A stretch of DNA of 5,745 bases from Rhodocyclaceae bacterium. Its GTDB lineage: Bacteria; Pseudomonadota; Gammaproteobacteria; Burkholderiales; Rhodocyclaceae. Each line of letters starts with the position of its first letter. The stretch's first letter is position 1. The notes under the pieces are model-generated. The model saw only the letters and a program-made list of their open reading frames with translations. It did not search any database and was not told the origin of the DNA. The position numbers and the translations under genes are program-made. The stretch is from the NCBI GenBank assembly GCA_017444505.1, contig JAFSWK010000281.1, positions 1 to 5,745 on the forward strand. The letters run 5' to 3'. Below, one piece after another: positions 1 through 5,086 of the stretch.

Positions 1-5
1 CAGAC

Positions 6-34
6 AAAAAAAGGGTGTGCACGAAGGCACACCC
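6..34 (-). terminator. Rho-independent terminator of the candidate sRNA and/or the ccoS transcript
   Basis: On the minus strand an 8-bp perfect stem (GGGTGTGC paired with GCACACCC, positions 34-27 and 20-13) encloses a 6-nt loop and is followed at once by seven T residues (12-6). This is a textbook intrinsic terminator. The plus-strand side has no T-run, so it works only for leftward transcription. It ends the candidate FNR-driven RNA and would also stop read-through from ccoS. Confidence 0.88.
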
Positions 35-57
35 CAACCCCAACAGAGAGACCGTGA

Positions 58-94
58 GCAGTCCACAGCGAACCAAAACGCATGTAAGGACTAC
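58..94 (-). other. Imperfect RNA hairpin in the candidate sRNA
   Basis: On the minus strand, 94-88 (GUAGUCC) pairs with 64-58 (GGACUGC) in seven pairs including one U-G wobble. After a two-base bulge, ACA pairs with UGU. After a one-base bulge, GCG pairs with CGC and closes an 8-nt U/G loop. The total is 13 pairs. It lies within 12 nt of the predicted 5' end of the candidate RNA. The arm and bulge contain GUCCUU, which is complementary to AAGGAC-type ribosome binding sites. Confidence 0.6.
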
Positions 95-107
95 CCGAGC
101 GAGCGCC

Positions 108-113
108 ATTCTA
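108..113 (-). promoter_or_regulatory. -10 element (TAGAAT) of the candidate sRNA promoter
   Basis: TAGAAT matches the sigma-70 -10 consensus TATAAT at five of six positions. If the transcript starts at position 100, this hexamer occupies -13 to -8, the standard place. No recognisable -35 hexamer sits 16-18 nt upstream. That is expected if the FNR dimer at -41.5 replaces it, as in class II activated promoters. Confidence 0.55.
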
Positions 114-134
114 CCCACGATGAAAACAGGGATA

Positions 135-148
135 TTGACGAACATCAA
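135..148 (-). promoter_or_regulatory. FNR/ANR-type binding site (anaerobox)
   Basis: The minus strand reads TTGATGTTCGTCAA, which matches the FNR/ANR consensus TTGAT-N4-ATCAA at nine of ten defined positions. The single change, GTCAA for ATCAA, is common in ANR-type sites. The centre lies 41.5 bp upstream of the start predicted from the TAGAAT element, the classical class II FNR activation position. The box sits 28 nt after the ccoS stop codon and points away from ccoS. I searched the rest of the window for TTGAT/TTGAC-N4-GTCAA/ATCAA and saw no other good match. FNR-family proteins activate such promoters when oxygen is low. Confidence 0.7.
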
Positions 149-176
149 AAACATCACCGAAAGGTAACAGACAGTA

Positions 177-374
177 TCACTGCGCCGGATTATCCGTTTT
201 TTCCGTTTCCCCTTCCTGCGGCGGCAGTTCATCGCGGTCGTCCATCAAAATCCGGTACGCTGGCCCTTCCAGATCGTCATACTGCCCCGAACGCACCGAC
301 CACCAGAACACCCCGGCAATCAGAAACACCAGCACGACCGACAGCGGAATCAGAATCGACAATGCACTTTCCAT
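177..374 (-). CDS. ccoS: cbb3-type cytochrome oxidase assembly protein CcoS
   Basis: CcoS is a small single-pass membrane protein needed for cofactor (heme/copper) insertion into the cbb3-type cytochrome c oxidase, the high-affinity terminal oxidase of microaerobic respiration. The 65-residue product has one N-terminal transmembrane helix (about residues 6-25). The family signature FWWSVRSGQYDDLEGP follows immediately, then RILMDD, and a variable acidic tail. Length and motif order are typical of full-length CcoS. The ATG start is supported by a perfect AGGAGG (381-386) six bases upstream. It usually follows ccoI directly, but here an antitoxin-toxin-like pair lies between them and 97-99 nt separate the PIN gene from ccoS. 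A putative FNR-driven RNA gene and a terminator follow, so ccoS is probably the last protein gene of the transcript. Confidence 0.95.
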   Translation of the reverse strand: MESALSILIPLSVVLVFLIAGVFWWSVRSGQYDDLEGPAYRILMDDRDELPPQEGETEKTDNPAQ

Positions 375-380
375 GAACTT

Positions 381-386
381 CCTCCT
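381..386 (-). promoter_or_regulatory. Consensus Shine-Dalgarno of ccoS
   Basis: AGGAGG on the minus strand, six bases before the ATG, is a full match to the anti-SD core. It fixes the ccoS start. It is also the strongest ribosome binding site among the genes visible here, so ccoS may be translated well despite its distal position. Confidence 0.85.
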
Positions 387-473
387 CGCACGCAGACAAT
401 TTCATACAGCCTGCGCAACTTGTAACACTCTATCCGGCGCCCCTCTCAGCGCACGGGAGCAGTCCTTTGTCTT

Positions 474-914
474 TCAGTCATTCGCCTGCCTGGGTGCTTC
501 CAGCAGAAGCGTTTTTACCCCTTGCTTGCCAAGCAGTTTCACGGCTTCCTTGTCAAAGGACGCAAAAGCGGCATCGCTATCGTGCGCCATTGCCCGTCCT
601 GCACATGCGTTGACGCCATCGGCAAAATCGCCGCCCTTTTCCAGCATACGCAAACCGGCGGCGACTTCATCCGCATGAAACACCAGATTTTTGATGCACA
701 GCACTTTTTCAATGCCCGCCACAATTTCAGCCGCAGTGAAACGATAGCCGCGCTGCATGACCCAGACCATTTCGCAGAAAGCATGCGTCGGGAATATCAC
801 GGCGTCACAACGTTCCAGCAGCTCGGCGACAACGAGCGCCTGCTTCGCATCCTCATCAGACGCCCCGCAGACCAGCAGACGCAAGATGACATTGGTATCT
901 GCAATGATTTTCAT
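474..914 (-). CDS. PIN-domain protein, VapC-like toxin candidate
   Basis: This 146-residue protein is the size of a single PIN domain, the Mg2+-dependent ribonuclease fold of VapC toxins. The four acidic positions expected in the active site are all visible: D6 in IIADTNV, E48 in FCEMVW, D99 in GDFADG, and D121 in ASFDKEA. The PIN nuclease fold is therefore likely intact. It follows an AbrB-like small gene with a TGATG stop/start overlap, the usual antitoxin-first arrangement of vapBC operons with translational coupling. A GTG immediately before the ATG (917) is an alternative start. The ATG at 914 is preferred because the AAAGGA motif (920-925) then sits five bases upstream, against two for GTG. 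Expected action is RNA cleavage (VapC homologues often cut tRNA), neutralised by the upstream partner. The RNA target cannot be read from sequence. Confidence 0.88.
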   Translation of the reverse strand: MKIIADTNVILRLLVCGASDEDAKQALVVAELLERCDAVIFPTHAFCEMVWVMQRGYRFTAAEIVAGIEKVLCIKNLVFHADEVAAGLRMLEKGGDFADGVNACAGRAMAHDSDAAFASFDKEAVKLLGKQGVKTLLLEAPRQAND

Positions 915-1159
915 CACAGTCCTTTCATACCCGCTGCCACATGGCCGTCTTCAATAATGCGCTTGATGTCGGCGTCGCTGAGGTGGATATTGGTTTTCAT
1001 GCAGCCCATGACTTCGCGCGCACTCACCGTCTTGCCCTCTGCGCGCAGCGGCGTGATGGTGGCGGCACCGCCCTCATGTTTTTCCACGCGGATGCGGCTG
1101 GCGGCTTCAATACCGAGGTAATCGAACAGCGCAGCGGCGGTCAGTTCAACAGCTTGCAT
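914..1159 (-). CDS. AbrB/MazE/SpoVT-type (VapB-like) antitoxin candidate
   Basis: This 81-residue protein is the likely DNA-binding antitoxin partner of the adjacent PIN protein. Residues about 4-40 (LTAAALFDYLGIEAASRIRV, then GGAATITPL) fit the later strands of an AbrB swapped-hairpin domain, where families usually read like LPKALRDHLGI..GDRVEV..GGRLLLRP. The C-terminal part (HLSDADIKRIIEDGHVA) resembles the toxin-binding tail LTIEEMNEAIAEGWA of PIN-associated AbrB antitoxins. The start at 1159 is chosen because GGAG (1168-1171) sits eight bases upstream and a promoter-like element lies just beyond. The same frame stays open to 1282, but the extra 41 residues are Cys-rich and unlike this family. 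With this start the first AbrB strand appears short or missing. It probably autoregulates the pair. Assignment rests on weak motif similarity plus the strong context of the TGATG overlap with the PIN gene. Confidence 0.75.
   Translation of the reverse strand: MQAVELTAAALFDYLGIEAASRIRVEKHEGGAATITPLRAEGKTVSAREVMGCMKTNIHLSDADIKRIIEDGHVAAGMKGL
920..925 (-). promoter_or_regulatory. Ribosome binding site deciding the PIN gene start
   Basis: AAAGGA on the minus strand lies five bases before the ATG at 914-912 and only two before the GTG at 917-915, so it favours the ATG. The site lies inside the last codons of the antitoxin-like gene, consistent with coupled translation. It also overlaps a 14-nt stretch with extended complementarity to the candidate sRNA. 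Confidence 0.6.
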
Positions 1160-1194
1160 GGGACAGACTCCAAAGGGCTTGGAACAGAGCTGCC

Positions 1195-1224
1195 ATTCTA
1201 CGGCGCGCAGGGCAACAACACCAA
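1195..1224 (-). promoter_or_regulatory. Candidate sigma-70 promoter of the antitoxin-toxin pair
   Basis: On the minus strand TTGGTG (1224-1219) and TAGAAT (1200-1195) are separated by 18 bp, giving a predicted start near 1187 and a leader of about 28 nt before the antitoxin ATG. The -10 context GTAGAATGGC is identical to that of the candidate sRNA promoter at 105-114. It lies in the 182-nt gap after ccoI, where an independent promoter would be expected for an inserted toxin-antitoxin module. The -35 is imperfect, and I see no clear operator palindrome. Confidence 0.42.
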
Positions 1225-1341
1225 GACATCGGCCACATCCCAAAACGTTCCCTCTTTTGCATCGTACAGCCAAGACGCTCATCTCATGGAAAGCGCAACG
1301 TCAGCGCCGCACGATGCTTGCCCCCGTATACATGGCATTTC

Positions 1342-3831
1342 TCATACTGTTTTCCCTTTCTTTCCGCTTGCCGGAAATTGCCTTGGCGAGCGCGCCAGAC
1401 GCAGGGCGTTGAGGACGACGAGCAGCGAGCTGGCGGCCATGCCGACGCCGGCCATCCAGGGCGTGACGATGCCGCTGATTGCCAGCGGCACGGCGGCGAG
1501 GTTGTAGCCGAATGACCACCAGAGGTTTTGTTTGACCACGCGCAGCGCGCGGCGGCTGAGGCGAATGCCACGCGCCAAATCGCCCAGATGGTTCGACAGC
1601 AACACAATGTCGGCCTGATTGCGCGCCAAATCCGTGCCGCCGCCCATGGCGACGGATACGTGCGCCTGCGCCAGCACGGGGGCGTCGTTGACGCCGTCGC
1701 CGACCATGGCGACGACTGCGCCAGCCTGACGCTGGCGGGCGGCGAGCCAGTCGTGTTTTTCCTGCGGCGAGAGCGCGGCGTGCGCTTCTGCCACATGCAG
1801 CGCGCGGGCGACGAATTGCACGGGCGCATTCGCGTCGCCACTGAGGATGACCGCCGGACAGCGTTCGGCGCGCAGTTGTTCCAGCAGGACGGGGGCGTCT
1901 TCGCGCACGCTATCGCGCAACACAAACAGCGCGCGCCAGCGTCCGGCCTCACCCAGTGCGACGAGGCTGGCGCCCGCCGTTTGCGCTTGCGCCTGCACTT
2001 CGGGCGCGGGCATCGGCGTGCCGGTCAGCTCTGCGACAAACTCGGGACGCCCCAGCCGCAGCACGGTGCCATCGGCCAGTTGCGCTTCCATGCCTTGTCC
2101 GGTGATGGAGCGCGCGCTGCCCGCCAGCGTGCCTTCGGCGGGCGCGGCGGCGCGCAGGGCGCGGGCGATGGCGTGTTCTGAACCGGCTTCCATCGCGCTG
2201 GCCAGCGCCAGTTCGTCTTGCGCGGCGGCATCTGTTTGCGCGGCTGTCCAGATGTGTTCGAGTTGCAGTTTGCCGACGGTGAGCGTGCCGGTTTTGTCGA
2301 AGGCAAAAATGTTGGCGCGCGCCAGCGTTTCAATAGCGTGGCCGCGCGTGACCAGCACGCCGATGCGCGCCAGCGCGTCAGTGGCCACCGTCATCGCCAC
2401 CGGCGTGGCCAGCGACAGCGCACACGGGCAGGCAACGACCAGCACCGAGACAAACACCCACAGCGCGCGCTCGGGCTGGTAATAGTGCCAGCCCAGCCAG
2501 GTAGCGGCGGCCAGCGCGAGGATGCTGACGATGAACAGACGCGCCACGCGGTCGGCCACGCGCGCCACGCGCGGGCGTTCCTGACTGGCGCGCTCCATCA
2601 GGCGGCGGATGGTCGCCAGCCGCGTCATCTCGCCCACTTGCCGCACTTCCACCCGCAGCGCGCTGGCGACGTTGATGCAGCCGCCGGTGACGGCATCGCC
2701 CACGGTTTTCGGCACTGGCAGGCTCTCGCCGGTGAGCAGCGATTCGTCCGCTTCGCTCTCGCCTTCCACCACCAGCCCGTCCGCCGGAAAAGTCTCGCCG
2801 GGGCGCACGCGCACGCAATCGCCCACCTGTAATTCGGCCACTGGCACGCGCGCGGCGTTGCCTGCGGCGTCCAGCCGTTCCGCGAACATGGGCAAGATTT
2901 TCGCCATGCTTTCCACGCCGCGCATCGCCCGCTGGCGGGCAATCATTTCCAGATAGCGCCCGAGCAGCAGCAAAAAGACGAACATCGTCACCGAGTCAAA
3001 ATAGACTTGCGGACCTTCCGTGAAGGTTGCCCAGACGCTGGCGACAAAGGCGCTGCCCACGCCCAGCGCCACGGGCACGTCCATGCCCGGTTCGCGCATC
3101 CGCACATCGCGCCAGGCGTTGCGGAAAAACGGCGCGGCGGAATATAGCACCACCGGCAGCGTGAGCAGCAAACTCGCCCAGCGCATGAGGTTTTCCGCGC
3201 TCATGGAAAGGTCGCCCGCCGGTGCAATGTAGGCCGGAAAAGCGTACATCATCACCTGCATCATGCCGAAACCGGCAACGAACACGCGCCAGAGCATTCC
3301 GCGCCGTTCGCGCTGCGCCAGCACTTCGGCCTGTTCCGCGTCATACGGCCAGGCGCGGTAGCCGATGGACTGAATGGCGGCAAGGATGTCTGACAGGCGC
3401 GTCTCGCGCGTATCCCAGCGCACGCGCGCGCGCCGCGTGGCGTAATTGACCGAGACTTGCCGCACACCGGGCTGGCGGGCAATGTGGCGCTCGTTGAGCC
3501 AGACGCAGGCGGCACAGGTCATGCCTTCGAGCATCAGCGAGGCTTCGCGTTCAAATTCGCCCGCTTCCTGCACAAACGATTGCTGCACCTGCGGATGGTC
3601 AAACAGACCCAGTTCCTGCAATTCCAGCGGCAGCGCCTCTTTGCGCGATTCGGGCATGGCATCGCGGTGTTGGTAATAGGCGGTCAGGCCGCTGTCGACA
3701 ATGGATTGCGCCACGGCCTGACAACCGGCGCAGCACATTTGCCGCTCTTGCCCGTTGATGGCCACCGGAAACGCCGCGCCGTCTTGCGGCAGCGGCAATC
3801 CACAGTGATAGCACTCTGCTGCTGCGCCCAT
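1342..3831 (-). CDS. ccoI: Cu(+)-exporting P1B-type ATPase CcoI/FixI for cbb3 oxidase assembly
   Basis: An inner-membrane ATPase of 829 residues that pumps copper out of the cytoplasm to supply the Cu(B) centre of cbb3 oxidase. The FixI/CcoI class is marked by an extra N-terminal Cys-rich domain: CYHC at 7-10 and CCAGC at 33-37. A heavy-metal-associated domain follows, with CAAC at 106-109. Transmembrane helices span about 183-300. The actuator motif is TGES at 367-370, the membrane metal site CPC at 468-470, the phosphorylation motif DKTGT at 512-516, and the hinge GDGVND at 711-716. Final helices cover about 772-812, with the YN and SS positions typical of Cu(+) ATPases. The nucleotide-domain motif reads SEHA (551-554) instead of SEHP, a mild departure, with the His kept. 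The ATG is supported by GGGAG five bases upstream. It starts 23 nt after the SDR stop, so it is probably co-transcribed with it. ccoS normally follows directly, but here two toxin-antitoxin-like genes intervene. Confidence 0.94.
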   Translation of the reverse strand: MGAAAECYHCGLPLPQDGAAFPVAINGQERQMCCAGCQAVAQSIVDSGLTAYYQHRDAMPESRKEALPLELQELGLFDHPQVQQSFVQEAGEFEREASLMLEGMTCAACVWLNERHIARQPGVRQVSVNYATRRARVRWDTRETRLSDILAAIQSIGYRAWPYDAEQAEVLAQRERRGMLWRVFVAGFGMMQVMMYAFPAYIAPAGDLSMSAENLMRWASLLLTLPVVLYSAAPFFRNAWRDVRMREPGMDVPVALGVGSAFVASVWATFTEGPQVYFDSVTMFVFLLLLGRYLEMIARQRAMRGVESMAKILPMFAERLDAAGNAARVPVAELQVGDCVRVRPGETFPADGLVVEGESEADESLLTGESLPVPKTVGDAVTGGCINVASALRVEVRQVGEMTRLATIRRLMERASQERPRVARVADRVARLFIVSILALAAATWLGWHYYQPERALWVFVSVLVVACPCALSLATPVAMTVATDALARIGVLVTRGHAIETLARANIFAFDKTGTLTVGKLQLEHIWTAAQTDAAAQDELALASAMEAGSEHAIARALRAAAPAEGTLAGSARSITGQGMEAQLADGTVLRLGRPEFVAELTGTPMPAPEVQAQAQTAGASLVALGEAGRWRALFVLRDSVREDAPVLLEQLRAERCPAVILSGDANAPVQFVARALHVAEAHAALSPQEKHDWLAARQRQAGAVVAMVGDGVNDAPVLAQAHVSVAMGGGTDLARNQADIVLLSNHLGDLARGIRLSRRALRVVKQNLWWSFGYNLAAVPLAISGIVTPWMAGVGMAASSLLVVLNALRLARSPRQFPASGKKGKTV

Positions 3832-3854
3832 CGCCGCTCCCGTCTCCCCCCGCT

Positions 3855-4622
3855 TTAGCGCATACCCATGCGCAGCGCGCCATCCAGACGGATGACCGTG
3901 CCGTTGAGATAGCTGTTTTGCACAATATGGCAGACCAGCGCGGCATATTCCTGCGCTTTGCCGATGCGCGCGGGAAACGGCACTTTCTTGCCCAGCGAGG
4001 TTTGCACTTGCTCGGGAAAGCTGGACAGCATCGTCGTTTCCATGATGCCCGGCGCGATGGTCATCACGCGCACACCGCTGTGCGCCAGTTCGCGCGCCGC
4101 CGGCAGCGTCATGCCGACGATGCCGGCCATGGAAGCGGCAAAACCCGCTTGCCCAATCTGCCCTTCAAAGGCGGCCACCGAGGCGGTGTTGATGATGACG
4201 CCGCGCTCGCCGTCTTCGTCGGGCGTGTTGTGCGCCAGCTCAGCGGCAACCAGCCGCAGCATGTTGAAGCTGCCAATCAGGTTGACGCTCAGGGTGCGCG
4301 AAAAGGTGTCGAGGCGGTGCGGGCCGTCGCGCCCCACGATTTTTTCGGCAGGTACCACCACGACACAATTGACCAGACCGTCCAGCCTGCCAAAATGCGA
4401 CAACGCCACCGAAACCGCTTTCGTGGCCTGCGCAGTGTCGCTCACATCGGCTTGCGTGAACGCAGCCGCCTCACCCAGCTCTTTGCACACCGCTTCGCCC
4501 AGTTCGCGGTTGCGGTCGACCAACAACACTTTCGCACCGCGCGCCGCCAACATGCGGGCAGTCGCCGCACCCAGCCCGGAACCCGCGCCGGTCACCAGAA
4601 ATACGCTGTTTTCGATTTTCAT
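3855..4622 (-). CDS. SDR-family protein related to 3-hydroxyacyl-CoA dehydrogenase type II, catalytic residues replaced
   Basis: A full-length (255-residue) classical short-chain dehydrogenase fold, closest in motif order to the 3-hydroxyacyl-CoA dehydrogenase type II/HSD17B10-like group. That group oxidises the 3-hydroxyacyl-CoA with NAD+ in beta-oxidation or branched amino acid breakdown. The nucleotide-binding motif TGAGSGLG (11-18), an acidic D36 favouring NAD, ADVSD (59-62), N114 in SVNLIG, S148 in NTASVAAF and the C-terminal NGTVIRLDGALRM are all kept. The catalytic YxxxK is not: the family's AYSASKGG appears here as GFAASMAG, so Tyr is F161 and Lys is M165. The NCAG motif is NCVV (85-88). 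The Phe and Met codons (TTT, ATG) are each one A-to-T change from Tyr and Lys. The ORF is otherwise intact, and a good GGGGAG site precedes the ATG by six bases. It probably does not work as a normal dehydrogenase, so a binding or regulatory role, or early decay, are the options. Confidence 0.88.
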   Translation of the reverse strand: MKIENSVFLVTGAGSGLGAATARMLAARGAKVLLVDRNRELGEAVCKELGEAAAFTQADVSDTAQATKAVSVALSHFGRLDGLVNCVVVVPAEKIVGRDGPHRLDTFSRTLSVNLIGSFNMLRLVAAELAHNTPDEDGERGVIINTASVAAFEGQIGQAGFAASMAGIVGMTLPAARELAHSGVRVMTIAPGIMETTMLSSFPEQVQTSLGKKVPFPARIGKAQEYAALVCHIVQNSYLNGTVIRLDGALRMGMR

Positions 4623-4673
4623 GTTGCACTCCCCCTGGCGATGCGCGATGCGCGCGCCTGACAGATATGAAGC

Positions 4674-5027
4674 CTAGACCGAAAAGGACGAACCGCAGCC
4701 GCAAGTGGTCGTGGCGTTCGGGTTGCGGATGATGAACTGCGAACCTTCCAGCCCTTCGGTGTAGTCGATTTCGGCGCCAACCAGATATTGATAGCTCATC
4801 GCGTCAATCAGCAAGGTGACGCCGTTTTTCTCAAACTGCGTGTCATCCTCGGCCACCACTTCGTCAAAGGTGAAACCGTACTGAAAACCGGCGCAGCCGC
4901 CGCCGGTGATGAAAACGCGCAGTTTCAGCGCCGGATTGCCTTCTTCCTCAATCAGCTCGCGCACCTTGTTGGCCGCGCTGTCGGTAAATACCAGCAAGGG
5001 TTCTTCCGTTTTTACTACATCATCCAT
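4674..5027 (-). CDS. erpA: Iron-sulfur cluster insertion protein ErpA (A-type carrier)
   Basis: ErpA is a cytosolic A-type carrier that receives an Fe-S cluster from the scaffold system and delivers it to apo-proteins, including respiratory and isoprenoid-pathway enzymes. The 117-residue product shows the HesB/IscA fold and all three ligand cysteines: C45 in TGGGCAGFQYGF, and C109 and C111 in the C-terminal TTCGCGSSFSV. The acidic N-terminal extension and the motif MSYQYLVGAEIDY (77-89) point to ErpA rather than IscA or SufA. AGGAG lies eight bases before the ATG, and the length is typical. It follows argC by 59 nt, a pairing common in betaproteobacteria, and precedes the SDR gene by 51 nt. 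The GC-rich spacer after argC lacks a T-run, so I see no terminator and read-through is plausible. Confidence 0.95.
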   Translation of the reverse strand: MDDVVKTEEPLLVFTDSAANKVRELIEEEGNPALKLRVFITGGGCAGFQYGFTFDEVVAEDDTQFEKNGVTLLIDAMSYQYLVGAEIDYTEGLEGSQFIIRNPNATTTCGCGSSFSV

Positions 5028-5086
5028 GGTGCTTTCTCCTGTTTGCCGCCGCGCAGCGCGCGCGCCGGTTCAAAAAACATGTGTAC

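Larger units (their letters stand above)
6..100 (-). ncRNA. Candidate FNR-activated small RNA, about 95 nt
   Basis: Seen directly: a promoter-like element (box at 135-148, TAGAAT at 108-113) predicts a start near position 100, and a strong terminator ends at about position 6. The RNA in between is about 95 nt and highly structured. Its 5' part forms a hairpin at 94-58 made of GUAGUCC with GGACUGC (one U-G wobble), then ACA with UGU and GCG with CGC, around a UUUUGGUU loop. A pyrimidine-rich then G-rich single-stranded linker (UCUCUCUGUUGGGGUUG) follows, then the terminator hairpin. Two hairpins, a U-rich loop and a poly-U tail resemble Hfq-type regulatory RNAs. Known FNR-induced sRNAs such as FnrS in E. 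coli and AniS in Neisseria share this regulatory logic, but I do not recognise sequence similarity to them. The alternative is that this is only the 3' tail of the ccoS mRNA, though that would not explain the promoter geometry. Function and targets are unknown. Confidence 0.55.

Noticed and set aside
1..84. Possible small ORF starting at the ATG at 84 on the minus strand (MRFGSLWTAHG...)
   Set aside because: It has no Shine-Dalgarno sequence, and its frame runs through the terminator hairpin and U-tract. The region is better explained as structured RNA.
135..180. Rightward (plus-strand) promoter using the same palindromic FNR box
   Set aside because: At the class II distance on that side there is no good -10 hexamer, and the transcript would run antisense into ccoS. 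The leftward arrangement fits far better.
914..1282. Longer 122-residue version of the antitoxin starting at 1282
   Set aside because: The extra 41 residues are Cys/Val-rich and unlike the family, and they would be translated across the candidate promoter. The ATG at 1159 has a well-placed GGAG.
1528..2832. Long plus-strand open frames opposite ccoI (for example 1528-2181, 1847-2482, 2218-2832)
   Set aside because: They are antisense shadows in GC-rich DNA. Their translations are Arg/Ala/His-rich low-complexity sequence without recognisable domains, while the opposite strand encodes a complete P-type ATPase.
3918..4677. Two long plus-strand frames (about 240 codons each) opposite the SDR gene
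   Set aside because: They lie exactly over the SDR coding region, have no recognisable motif, and have compositions expected of reverse-strand frames.
5028..5086. GC-rich inverted sequence between argC and erpA as a terminator
   Set aside because: The alternating GC stretch can fold, but no T-run follows it on the minus strand, so it does not qualify as an intrinsic terminator.
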